64,000 nucleotides of DNA from Pseudoclavibacter chungangensis (lineage in GTDB: Bacteria > Actinomycetota > Actinomycetes > Actinomycetales > Microbacteriaceae). The notes beneath the pieces were generated by a model. It was not told the origin of the DNA. It was given only the letters and a program-made list of their open reading frames with translations, and did no database searches. The DNA lies in the NCBI RefSeq assembly GCF_013410545.1, contig NZ_JACCFV010000001.1, positions 1,736,001 to 1,800,000 of the forward strand, read 5' to 3'. Of the stretch, positions 26,768 through 35,939 are shown piece by piece (within the stretch, counting starts at the first letter, position 1; every line of letters begins with the position of its first letter). The translations under genes were made by a program, and so were the position numbers.

Positions 26768-29446
26768 TCAGAAGGGCGTACCGCCGAAGAGGTCCCCGGG
26801 CGGCGTCGCGCCGTCGAGTCCCGGCGCGCCGAGGGACTCGTCACGCGACGAGCGTCGCGAACGGTCCGGTGCCGCATAGGCGCGCAACTCGAAGTCGTCG
26901 AAGGGCTCGCTCAACTGCGTCAGCGCCGCCATGCGGTCGAGGTCGCGCTGGGTGCGCTCGGAGAACGATCGACCGACCACGCTCAGTCCGCGGGCCCGCG
27001 CGGAATCGGACAGCACCTGGTCGTCGAGTCGATCGACCCCGGCCTCGTGGTCCCGATCGATCCCGCTCATGAACGTCGCGTAGTCGACGGGGTCGCCGCC
27101 CTCGGCGTCGTCCACGACCTCGCGGAGCAGATCCGACACGAGCGTCTGGTGCTGGGTCTGCAGGAGCTGCATGATCTGTCGCCACTTCGCCTCCCCGATC
27201 GCCGGGTCGACGCCCCACTGGTCGAGCGACTCGGCCCACAGGTGGAGCAGGCTGTTCTGCCCGTCGCCGCGGTCGCGGTAGATCGCGAGCGGCTGCCCCT
27301 CGAGTTCGACACCGCGCGGGCCGACACGGCCGGCGGCGCCCTCGAGCGATGCGGCCCAGCACTCCGAGAGCCAGCCCACGGAGAACACGTCTCGTCGGAG
27401 GCGCGCGACTGCGCCGTCGATGTGCTCGTCGTCCGACAGGACCGTGCCCACCCGCGTGGACAGCGGGAGTCCCGTGACGGCGTCGTCGTTGCGTTCGACG
27501 CGCACCTCACGCTCGCCGAACGGGTTCGCGAGCACCTGCCCGATGACCCTCGACCAGGCGAGGAACTGACCGTACGCCTCGGAGAGCCGCCGCGCGTCAC
27601 GCAGCGCGTGACGCAGGTTCAGCCGCGCGACCTCCTCCGTCGACATCACCTCGCGCCGACGGTTGATGATCGCGAACAGCTCGCGTTGCCCCTGCGCGAA
27701 CACGAGCAGGGCCGCGAGGAACCAGACGACCAGGAGCCCCGCGATCACGATCGCCGTCCACCACCACGTGGTGAGCAGCCCGATGATGCCGAGCACGATC
27801 GCCGTGACGATGCCGACCGCGAACACGACCGTGAGGATCTGCATGATGAGCGAGAGCTGACGCTGCTTCTCCGCGAGTCCCGCGAGCAGGTCCTCACCCG
27901 CGGCCGCCTGTCGGATCTGCTCGAAGAGGCCGCGGATCTCGTTCTGCACCGCGCCGAGCGCGCCCGCGATCCGGCCGCCGACCTGCGACGCGAAACTCCG
28001 GCCGTGCTCCATGCGCCAGCGCTGCAACCCGTCGAGTGCCCCCGAGGCGTCGACGCTCATGAGCGGCTGCTCGGCGACGACACGCACCCGGCGTTCGAGA
28101 TCCGCCGCGCCGAGCACGTCGTACGGTTCGACCCGGACGGCGCCGATGCTCGCCGCGACGTGCGGCTTCATCCCGCTGAACGCCTCCGCCGTCGACGGCA
28201 CGATGCGGTCGACGCGTCGGACGATACCCGGCTGGCTCCCGATCCGGACGGCCGCGAGCCCGGCGACGCGCTCGCCCGCGTCCGCGAGCGTCAGCGAGGC
28301 GGCGGCGTAGTCCTGCCACAGGCCGGAGAGGTCCGCGTAGGGCGCGTGCTCGCGTTGGCCCGTCGCGTCGTCGAAGAGTCGGTCGAGCGACGTCGCCGCA
28401 TCACGGAAGTCGAGCCAGCTCGAGGGGGTGCCGTTCGCCGTCACCCCGCGCACGACGACGTCGTAGGCGGCGGGCGCGTGACCGTACACGAGCCCCTGCA
28501 CGGCGCCGGCCGCGTCCGCGCGCATCTGGTGGACGACCTGCCCGAGCCACGCGCGCGGGGCGTTCTTCATGGCCGCCCAGAGGAAGCCGAAGAAGAGGCG
28601 CAGTGCCTCGGCGGCGCCGATGGGCTTCGCCTCGGGTGGGCGGTGGGGTTCGCGCGGCCCGCGGAGCACGTTCGCGTGGCGCGTCCAGAGTTGGCCCGCC
28701 ATGTTCTCGGCGGCGAGCGCCTCGTCGTTCACGTACACCGTCGGCACGCCGAACTGCGAGGGCAGCGGGAGCCCCGCGTCCATGGCGAGGACGCCCGTGC
28801 GCAGGCGAGCGGCGACCTCCGCCGTCCCCACGCGCCGGAAGAAGCTCCGCACGAGGCGGGCGCGGCGGCCGTCGACGAAACGTTCGCCGTCGAGCGGCGA
28901 ACGATCGACGCCGCTCCACAGACCGAGCACCCCGGCGACACCGGCGGCCGCGTAGCGTCCGAGTTCGACCCCGTCGTCGGTCGCGTCGAGTCGCGTGCGC
29001 CCCATGCCGGGCCCCGTCGAGTCCTCGGGCGACAGGACGACGTTGTGCCACCCCGTGATGACGAGGTCCTCGACGGTCTGGTCGACGCCGGCCCGCGTCA
29101 CGACGGCGCGAACGCGCGTCACGGGCACGCGCGCGAACGCCCGGTCGATGAGGTCCGTGATCGTCTGCTCCTCGACGAGCGTGAGCGGCTCGGCGCCGTC
29201 GAGCGCGGGGACGAGCACACACAGCCGCACGCCGTCGATGCGTTCCCGGCCGGCGATGGAGGTGAGCGAGGCACCGTGGAATTCACCCTGCCGGACGTGG
29301 ATCGCGGCGTCGCCACGCTCCCCGAGCATGCGCGGCTCGATCCAGTGGAAGTCGTCCACGAGTCCGGCGGCCGACCAGTCGGCGAGCGCGTCGCGAACGC
29401 TTCCGAGGGGTCCGGGAGGCGCGACGACGAGGGTCAGGACGCGCAT
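26768..29446 (-). CDS. Large membrane-anchored protein of unknown function, operon member
   Basis: An 892-aa protein. Two adjacent transmembrane helices lie at about 534-556 and 560-582, giving a helical hairpin with both large soluble parts on the same side, presumably cytosolic. The C-terminus is charged and coiled and ends in a Phe-Gly-rich tail (TPPGDLFGGTPF). No enzymatic motif was found. The ATG shares one base with the tubulin-like stop (TGATG). It could anchor the tubulin-like protein to the membrane (inference). Confidence 0.65.
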   Translation of the reverse strand: MRVLTLVVAPPGPLGSVRDALADWSAAGLVDDFHWIEPRMLGERGDAAIHVRQGEFHGASLTSIAGRERIDGVRLCVLVPALDGAEPLTLVEEQTITDLIDRAFARVPVTRVRAVVTRAGVDQTVEDLVITGWHNVVLSPEDSTGPGMGRTRLDATDDGVELGRYAAAGVAGVLGLWSGVDRSPLDGERFVDGRRARLVRSFFRRVGTAEVAARLRTGVLAMDAGLPLPSQFGVPTVYVNDEALAAENMAGQLWTRHANVLRGPREPHRPPEAKPIGAAEALRLFFGFLWAAMKNAPRAWLGQVVHQMRADAAGAVQGLVYGHAPAAYDVVVRGVTANGTPSSWLDFRDAATSLDRLFDDATGQREHAPYADLSGLWQDYAAASLTLADAGERVAGLAAVRIGSQPGIVRRVDRIVPSTAEAFSGMKPHVAASIGAVRVEPYDVLGAADLERRVRVVAEQPLMSVDASGALDGLQRWRMEHGRSFASQVGGRIAGALGAVQNEIRGLFEQIRQAAAGEDLLAGLAEKQRQLSLIMQILTVVFAVGIVTAIVLGIIGLLTTWWWTAIVIAGLLVVWFLAALLVFAQGQRELFAIINRRREVMSTEEVARLNLRHALRDARRLSEAYGQFLAWSRVIGQVLANPFGEREVRVERNDDAVTGLPLSTRVGTVLSDDEHIDGAVARLRRDVFSVGWLSECWAASLEGAAGRVGPRGVELEGQPLAIYRDRGDGQNSLLHLWAESLDQWGVDPAIGEAKWRQIMQLLQTQHQTLVSDLLREVVDDAEGGDPVDYATFMSGIDRDHEAGVDRLDDQVLSDSARARGLSVVGRSFSERTQRDLDRMAALTQLSEPFDDFELRAYAAPDRSRRSSRDESLGAPGLDGATPPGDLFGGTPF

Positions 29447-32400
29447 CAGAACGCCCCGAAGCCGGCGTCGGGTACCTCGGGCACGTTCGTCGCGGAGGCG
29501 TTCCGGCCGGACGACCCGCTCGCGAGCCCCTCGGCGTTGACCGGTGCGGCCGAGGTGCCCGTGCGGGCACGCTGCTCGGCGGCGTCGACGAGTTCGAGCA
29601 GCCGGTCCGTGACCGTCACGATGTCGGGTGCGAGATCCCGGAAGATCGGCGTCGACGCGGCGTGTCGTCGGTTGAGGATCGCGCCGTAAGGGCCGGAGGA
29701 CTCGCCCTGTCGTGCGGGTGGGATGAAGCTGCCGGCCGTGAAGGTCCGGATCTGTTCGACCCAGGTCCGCGCGTTCGCGGCGCGTTCCTCGAGCGTGTCA
29801 CCGGGGATGCGGGACGGGATGCCCGACGGCGTCCGTCCCGTCTCGATCCAGGCCGCGAGCTCGAGCTCGCCCGCGACGCGACCGAGGCCGCGCTCGGGGT
29901 GCAGCTCGTTCGAGTCGTACATGCGCCGCAGCCGGCGGTAGGGCTTGAGCGACGACATGACCGGCACCTCGTGGGCGCGCGAGATCGCGAGCAGCTGCGA
30001 CTCGAGCACGGCCGGCAGCCAGTCGTACGACTGGCCGCGGAACTCGCTCGGCGGTGTGAGCAGCGGGTTCGGGAACGGCAACCAGCGACGATCGTCGGGG
30101 TCCCACACCTCGACGGGCGAATTGAACGGTGCGTCGGGGAAGCGCAGTTGCCCCGTCATCTGCCCGATGTACCACCCGGCGATCATGGCCTGCCGCTCGG
30201 CGTCGCTCACGGGGAGCGAGGCGGGCAGCGGCCTGCTGCGACGGTGCGCCCAGAACTGCAGCCTGCCCTGCGCGGGCGTCCCGGCCCACTGCTGGGCGAC
30301 GGGCTTGAGGAGCGCGTCGAACGTGAGCGGCGAGTAGTTGCGGTACGACCCGAACACGTCGATGCGCGTCAGGTGGTCGGCGGTCGAGAGGGCCTTGTCG
30401 AACGCCTGGCCGACCTCGCTCGCGACGTTCGAGCGGCCGTCGATGACCGCCCGCAGCTCGCCGACGAGATCGCGGATGTGCTCGAACGGGATGGCGGAGA
30501 ACTTGTACCGGTACTGCGGCTGGGTCGAGTGGATCGCCGTGACGGCGTCCGCGTCGAGGCTGATGAGCGGCAGCGCACGCGTCAGGGTCTCGTTGAACTT
30601 CGACACCAGGTCCGCGCGACGGCGTGGCAGCTCGGACGACGGGATGTCCGTCCCGAGGGCGTAGTCACGCAGCGAGAGCGAGCAGAACGCCTCGAACGAC
30701 TCCCCCGGTCGCGACACGAACGCGAGGGCCCGACCCACGAGTTCACGCGGCGCGACGTGCAGTTCGTACCGCCCGTGGGACGGCGTGAGGGGCTGTCCCG
30801 TCATGGGGTCGCGGTTGAAGATCGCGGGTCGCCAATTGGCCTGGACGGTGAGCAGACCGCCCGGTGCGGTCGCGCCCTCCGCGACGGGCCAGTAGCCGGA
30901 GGTGACGGCTCGCGCGGCGACGACGCGCGCGTCCTCGAGGGTCGAGACCCGTTCACCGGTCGACACGGCCATGCGCACGTCGTTCTCGAACTGCGTGCCG
31001 AAGCCCGCGGACGGCGTGAGCAGGATCTCGTTCTCGGCGACGTCGAAGCGCTCCGGGACGATCTGATCGCTCTCGCTCGGCCACAGGCCGTACTGGTCGG
31101 TCCCGACGTTCGCGAGCCCCGACGCGACGGGCGGGGTCTGCACGGCGTTGTCGAGGACGCCGATGGAGTTCGAGAGCGTCGCCTGCAGCGGCGCGATGAC
31201 CTCGCTCACGAGCGATTGCAGGACGCCTCCGGCGAGATCGGCCGCGCGCGAGTACACGAGGTCGGTGAGCTGGACGCGCATGATGTCGCACAGGCGCTCG
31301 ACGAGCCCCTGCCCGTTGACGATCCCGCCCTTCATCGTGCTGATCTCGGCGAGGAAGCTCGGCGGGATCTGTGCGAGGTCGGGCCCCGAGAACCCGGCGA
31401 GGTCGCCGAGCCGAGGCGCGAGCTCCTCGCGGATGAGTCGCTCGACGCGCTCGAGGACCTCGCGCGCGTACGACAGGCCGAAGAGCTCCGAGGCCTCCTG
31501 CACCTGGTAGAGCACGCGGTCGTGCAGCTGCTGCGCCCACGTGAACGCCCAGCGGTACGCGCCCTCGGCGGCGGCGGTCCGCAGCGTCGGCGCCCGGTCG
31601 ATGAGGAAACGCTGCAGCGTCGGCGTCCACTGTTCGGCGCGTCCCGCCGGCATCGGCACGAACGGTGCGACGTTCTGGTCGACGATCTGCCGCGCGGTGT
31701 TGTCCGCCTCCTGGCGGCCGAACGCGCCCTGGGTGAACCACTGCGCGACCTGCTCCTGGTTGAGCCCGCCGACACCGACGCCCGTCGGCAGGCCGATCGA
31801 GCTCGTCACGCGCGACCACTGCGAGTCCGCGAGCGAACGCAACTGGTCGACACCCGAGGACGTGTTGCCCGGCTGCAGGTGTCCCGTCCGCAGACGGTCG
31901 ACGGCGATGCGGGCGAGCCGCTGGGCGGCGTAGTGCCGGTAGCGGTCGCGACCGAGCGACAGGCTCGCGAAGCCGAACGAGCCCCACGGGATGGGATTGG
32001 CCGCACCCCAGCCGAGATAGTCGGGGTGGGCGGGGGTCGGGTCCGAGATGTTCCCGAGGTCGAACGACGCGTAGTCGCCGGACGCGCTGCCCGAGGCGAT
32101 GAGCGCCGCGAGCCCACGACCGAGCCCCCGGTAGACGGCCTTCTGGGAGCCGTCGCCGAACAGGGTCTTCTCGACACCGACGTAGCGGCCGACGGGGAAG
32201 ACGCGTGCGAACGGCGGGCGCCCCGTGGGGGTCACCTCGAGCCCGAGCGCGCGCAGCATCGTGATGTCGTGCGCCTCGGCGGCATTCGTCTGGGTCGCGA
32301 CGATCTCGCCGAGCATCGCGAGGGCGTTCGCGCGGACGCCGCCGCGCGCGGACTCGGGGAGCTCGTCGAACGCGTCGGGCGCCACCATGAAGACACCCAC

Positions 32401-33024
32401 GAGATCGGGGTCGACGCCCGGCACGAGCGCGAGGAGCCGGCACACGTCGAGCGCCATCGAGGCACCCGCGCCACCGGCCATCGAGGAGACGACGAGCACG
32501 AGCGGCTTCTCCTCGGGGTTGAAGCGACCCACGCCCGGCAGCGCACGCGCCACCTCGGCCATCTGCGTGTTCGTCTCGACCGTGTTGAGCTGCTGGTACG
32601 CCCGTGCGAGGCCGTCGTACACGTCGCGCGCACGAGCGAGGGTGATGATCCGACCGACGGCACGCATCTGCCCCGCACCGTACGTGAGCGGCACGGTGAT
32701 CTTCTCCGCCTCGCGCGGCGCCCACGTCCCGAACTCGCCGAACGCCGATCCCTGTCCGAGCCACTGCGAGACCGCGTTGTCGAGCACCTGGTACGAGCCC
32801 GAGTGGGGTGCCGTCGAGATGTACGTCCCGCCCTGCTCCCGAACGTTGCCGACACCGTCGATCTTGGTGTCCGGGGCACTCGGCACGTCGATGTGGACGA
32901 ACTGCCACCCCGCTGGGATCTGCGTGATGCCGTACGGGGCGAGCTCGCTCCGCAATTGGTCCATCATGTAGGCGAGTGTCGAGCCACCCGAACCGCCGCA
33001 CCCGACGATCAGGAACTTGTACAT
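29446..33024 (-). CDS. Tubulin/FtsZ-like protein, 1192 aa
   Basis: The N-terminus begins FLIVGCGGSGGSTL (GxGGxG nucleotide-binding loop, residues 8-14). At 184-189 it has GGAGAS within VVSSMAGGAGASMALDVC, the counterpart of the tubulin signature GGGTG(S/T)G. The spacing fits the GTPase domain of tubulin-like proteins; the remaining ~900 residues are an unassigned extension far beyond FtsZ length, ending in a Phe-Gly-containing tail (VPDAGFGAF). ATG 33024 has GAGAGG 10 bases upstream. It may form GTP-dependent filaments or act as a tubulin-fold switch; this cannot be told from the sequence. Confidence 0.78.
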   Translation of the reverse strand: MYKFLIVGCGGSGGSTLAYMMDQLRSELAPYGITQIPAGWQFVHIDVPSAPDTKIDGVGNVREQGGTYISTAPHSGSYQVLDNAVSQWLGQGSAFGEFGTWAPREAEKITVPLTYGAGQMRAVGRIITLARARDVYDGLARAYQQLNTVETNTQMAEVARALPGVGRFNPEEKPLVLVVSSMAGGAGASMALDVCRLLALVPGVDPDLVGVFMVAPDAFDELPESARGGVRANALAMLGEIVATQTNAAEAHDITMLRALGLEVTPTGRPPFARVFPVGRYVGVEKTLFGDGSQKAVYRGLGRGLAALIASGSASGDYASFDLGNISDPTPAHPDYLGWGAANPIPWGSFGFASLSLGRDRYRHYAAQRLARIAVDRLRTGHLQPGNTSSGVDQLRSLADSQWSRVTSSIGLPTGVGVGGLNQEQVAQWFTQGAFGRQEADNTARQIVDQNVAPFVPMPAGRAEQWTPTLQRFLIDRAPTLRTAAAEGAYRWAFTWAQQLHDRVLYQVQEASELFGLSYAREVLERVERLIREELAPRLGDLAGFSGPDLAQIPPSFLAEISTMKGGIVNGQGLVERLCDIMRVQLTDLVYSRAADLAGGVLQSLVSEVIAPLQATLSNSIGVLDNAVQTPPVASGLANVGTDQYGLWPSESDQIVPERFDVAENEILLTPSAGFGTQFENDVRMAVSTGERVSTLEDARVVAARAVTSGYWPVAEGATAPGGLLTVQANWRPAIFNRDPMTGQPLTPSHGRYELHVAPRELVGRALAFVSRPGESFEAFCSLSLRDYALGTDIPSSELPRRRADLVSKFNETLTRALPLISLDADAVTAIHSTQPQYRYKFSAIPFEHIRDLVGELRAVIDGRSNVASEVGQAFDKALSTADHLTRIDVFGSYRNYSPLTFDALLKPVAQQWAGTPAQGRLQFWAHRRSRPLPASLPVSDAERQAMIAGWYIGQMTGQLRFPDAPFNSPVEVWDPDDRRWLPFPNPLLTPPSEFRGQSYDWLPAVLESQLLAISRAHEVPVMSSLKPYRRLRRMYDSNELHPERGLGRVAGELELAAWIETGRTPSGIPSRIPGDTLEERAANARTWVEQIRTFTAGSFIPPARQGESSGPYGAILNRRHAASTPIFRDLAPDIVTVTDRLLELVDAAEQRARTGTSAAPVNAEGLASGSSGRNASATNVPEVPDAGFGAF

Positions 33025-33093
33025 GGGGGTGTGCCTCTCTGAACGGCCCGACACGTGCGGGCGGATGTGGATCGGTCGGGGACGTGGGCGACG

Positions 33094-35937
33094 CTACACG
33101 GTGCCCCAGGGGCTGCCGCCCGACTGCGGCGGCTGCCCGCCGCCGGACGGGCCGGGCCCCTGCGACGGTCCCGATCCGAACGGCGAACCGCCCGCACCGG
33201 GCCCCTGCGACGGTCCCGATCCGAACGGCGAACCGCCCGCACCGGGCCCCTGTGACGCACCGGGGCCGAAGGACGGGCCGCCGAACGGTGAGGCCATTGC
33301 GTGCTCGGCCCCCGTCGCGCCCGGACCACCGGCACCGCGCTCACGGAGCAGCTTGTCGAGGAGGTCCGGGGCGCGCCTCGAGACATCGTTCTGCAGGTCC
33401 TCGCGGGTGGAGGGCGTCGCGTCGCCGCCGACGAGCAGCAGCAGTTGCGCCTCGTCGCCGGGTGTTCCGTCGACGTGGAGCACTGCCCAGGTGTTGTGCA
33501 CCGCGAGCGGGAGCCGGGCGACGACCCCCGTCTTGTCGGTCGAGGGCTGCCCGCTCCCCGCGGATGCGCGGCCGGGAGCGTCGACGGTCACGTAGCCCGT
33601 CCCCGTCGGGGAGAGTCCCACGCGCGTGCGGAGGTGCACGTCGCCGACCGTGATCCGTCGCGCACCACCCGGCGGCATGGCCACCGTGTTGACGAGGTCG
33701 GCCGGGCCGATCGCGAACGGGGCACCGTCGCGCAGCACCTGACCGTGCTCGATCCGGACCGGTACGAGCGCGCCCACGAGGGGCTGCGGGGGGATCCGCG
33801 AGATCGCCCACTTCGCCGCGTAGAGGAGCAGCAGGGGAACGCCGATTCCGAGCAGCGGTGCGGCGATGAGCACGAGGATGAAGTTGAGTGTGTTGAGCGG
33901 CTTCTCGAGGTTCGCGGTGAACGGCACGTCGACCTCGATCGCGGTGCCGAGCCCGTCGGCCGAGCTGATCGAGACGGGAACCGTCCCGTTGATCGTGCCG
34001 TTGCCGGCCGCCTCGGTGGCGAGCGTCAACGAGATCGGCGTCCCCGCCGCGGCGTCGACGCACGTGCCGGCGGAGTCGTGACCGGGAGCCGTGATGGTCG
34101 CCGCTCCGATGCCCTCCGGCACCGCGACGACGGTCGTCGCGCTCGCGGCATCGACCCAGACGCACCCCTCCCCGGAGATCGGGAGGTCCGCGGTGAGCTG
34201 CACGTCGCCCGAGGCGGCACCGAAGTCGATGGACTCGCCGATCGTCGGATAGCTCGACGGCGTCGCGATCGAGACGGGCAGGGCGATGACGGCGGGCTCG
34301 AGCGTCGTTCCCGGGACGGTGGAGCCGTCGGCGAGCGTCGCGTCGGCCGTGGTCACGCCGAGGGTGAGTCGCAGCGTGCCGGCACCGATCGCGGCCTCCG
34401 TCAGGTCGACGCGGCTCGGTTTCGTGATCGCCGCCTTGTCCTCGGTCGCGTGCAGGGGGAACTCCTTCCCCTGTGCGTCGATGACCGTCGCGTCGAAGGT
34501 GATGGCGCCACGCACGCTCGTCGGGTCGACGGGGGCGTCGTCCGAGCGGTTCGCGATGCCGAGCGTGATCTCGCCCGACGTCCCGCCCGCGGCGAGCTGC
34601 AGGTCCTCCGGCGAGACGAGCGCAGGCACGAGCGAGCCGCGGATGTGGATGTTCGAACGCGACTGCTGGCCACCGGAGGTCCCCGCGGGGTCGGTGAACG
34701 CGAGCTGCCACTGGCCGGACCACGCCGTGTCGGCCGCACCGGCCTTCGTCGCGGAGATGGAGATCGACTTGTCGGTCTCCCACGTGTAGGCGAATTCGGC
34801 TCCGGCCGCGTTCACCGTCGTCTCGGTCCCGGCGGGATGCGTGGGGAACCCGACGAGCTCGCCCGACGGGAGTTGGATCGAGACCTCGAGGTTCGCGACG
34901 TCCGCCTGCGCGAGGATCCGCACGTCGGGCGTCGACTCGTCGAGCACGAACGTGTGGGCGTCCTCCGTGCACACGACGTTCTGGCAGATGCCGTGCTCCT
35001 GCTCGATGGGCGGCCCGTCGGGGTTCGTGATGGTGTCGAACGCGAGCAACAGCGAATCGATGTCGCTCGCGAGGAAGAACTGCCCGCGATCGTCGGAGAC
35101 GAGACTGCCGCACGTCGATCCGTCGGGCCCCTTGCCCTCGACGATCGATTGGAAGAGGTTGAACTGCGAGGGGTCCGCGGCGTTCGTCGTGAGTCCGATG
35201 CCGAACAGTTTGACCTTCGAGCTCGTGAGCTGGTCGGCGAGTCCGCCCTCGCGGCAGATGTCCTGCTGGGCCTTGTCGCGCACCTGTGCGGCGGCCTGGT
35301 CGGTCGTCAGCTGGATGCCCGGCGCGAACGCCTTCTCCGTGCCGTACGCCTGGCGCTCCTGGTCGGTGAGGCGCGGCGAGTACGAGAGCTGGCCGTCCGT
35401 GAACATGACGATGCCCTGGCAGCGCTTGGCACCGTGGCCGACGTCACCCGCGCCCGCCTTCGCCTGCAGTTCGCGCTGTGCCGAATCGAGCGCCGTCCAG
35501 TAGTCCGTGTCGAAGCCGTCCATGCGGTTCGTGAGCGAGGCGATCGAGTCGCGGATGGTGGGCAGGTTGGCCGCGTCGAGCGCGGTCCAGCCCATGATCG
35601 TCTCGGCCGTGTCGCCGAACACGCCGAGCTGGACGTCGATCGAGAAGCCGTCGGCCCCGGCCGAGTCCGCGAGCTGGTTGATGAAGTACGTGGCGCTCGA
35701 CACGCGAGCGGCGGCCGGATCGGCGCTCCCGAGCGAGGACGACTCGTCGACGAGCAGGAGCAGGTCGGCGGCACCGCCGCCCTTGAGGCAGGCGCCGAAG
35801 TCGTCCATGGCCGAGCGCGGTTCGGCACCCACCGGAGCGGCGTTCGCCGGTGCGACGGCGCCGAGCACGGCACCGCCGAGCGCGAGCGCGGCCGCGGCGA
35901 CCAGTGCGAGCAGGCGTGAGGAGCGTCGTGTGGTCAT
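33094..35937 (-). CDS. Secreted, membrane-tethered vWA-domain protein
   Basis: A 947-aa protein. A signal peptide (MTTRRSS plus a hydrophobic core, cleavage near ANA-A33) is followed at once by a vWA domain with a full MIDAS, LLLLVDESSS (Asp64, Ser66, Ser68), and several extracellular beta domains. A transmembrane helix lies at about 684-707. A ~240-residue cytosolic tail contains a beta domain (HLRTRVGLSPTG region) and ends in Gly/Pro/Phe-rich repeats. It could sense an envelope ligand and signal to the cytosolic operon proteins (inference). The ATG is two bases after the preceding stop. Confidence 0.8.
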   Translation of the reverse strand: MTTRRSSRLLALVAAAALALGGAVLGAVAPANAAPVGAEPRSAMDDFGACLKGGGAADLLLLVDESSSLGSADPAAARVSSATYFINQLADSAGADGFSIDVQLGVFGDTAETIMGWTALDAANLPTIRDSIASLTNRMDGFDTDYWTALDSAQRELQAKAGAGDVGHGAKRCQGIVMFTDGQLSYSPRLTDQERQAYGTEKAFAPGIQLTTDQAAAQVRDKAQQDICREGGLADQLTSSKVKLFGIGLTTNAADPSQFNLFQSIVEGKGPDGSTCGSLVSDDRGQFFLASDIDSLLLAFDTITNPDGPPIEQEHGICQNVVCTEDAHTFVLDESTPDVRILAQADVANLEVSIQLPSGELVGFPTHPAGTETTVNAAGAEFAYTWETDKSISISATKAGAADTAWSGQWQLAFTDPAGTSGGQQSRSNIHIRGSLVPALVSPEDLQLAAGGTSGEITLGIANRSDDAPVDPTSVRGAITFDATVIDAQGKEFPLHATEDKAAITKPSRVDLTEAAIGAGTLRLTLGVTTADATLADGSTVPGTTLEPAVIALPVSIATPSSYPTIGESIDFGAASGDVQLTADLPISGEGCVWVDAASATTVVAVPEGIGAATITAPGHDSAGTCVDAAAGTPISLTLATEAAGNGTINGTVPVSISSADGLGTAIEVDVPFTANLEKPLNTLNFILVLIAAPLLGIGVPLLLLYAAKWAISRIPPQPLVGALVPVRIEHGQVLRDGAPFAIGPADLVNTVAMPPGGARRITVGDVHLRTRVGLSPTGTGYVTVDAPGRASAGSGQPSTDKTGVVARLPLAVHNTWAVLHVDGTPGDEAQLLLLVGGDATPSTREDLQNDVSRRAPDLLDKLLRERGAGGPGATGAEHAMASPFGGPSFGPGASQGPGAGGSPFGSGPSQGPGAGGSPFGSGPSQGPGPSGGGQPPQSGGSPWGTV
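33154..33258 (-). repeat. 45-bp tandem repeat in the tail of the secreted vWA gene
   Basis: Period 45 with copy starts at 33154 and 33199 and a partial third at 33244. It encodes 15-residue units of the form GSGPSQGPGAGGSPF. Confidence 0.85.
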
Positions 35938-35939
35938 GG

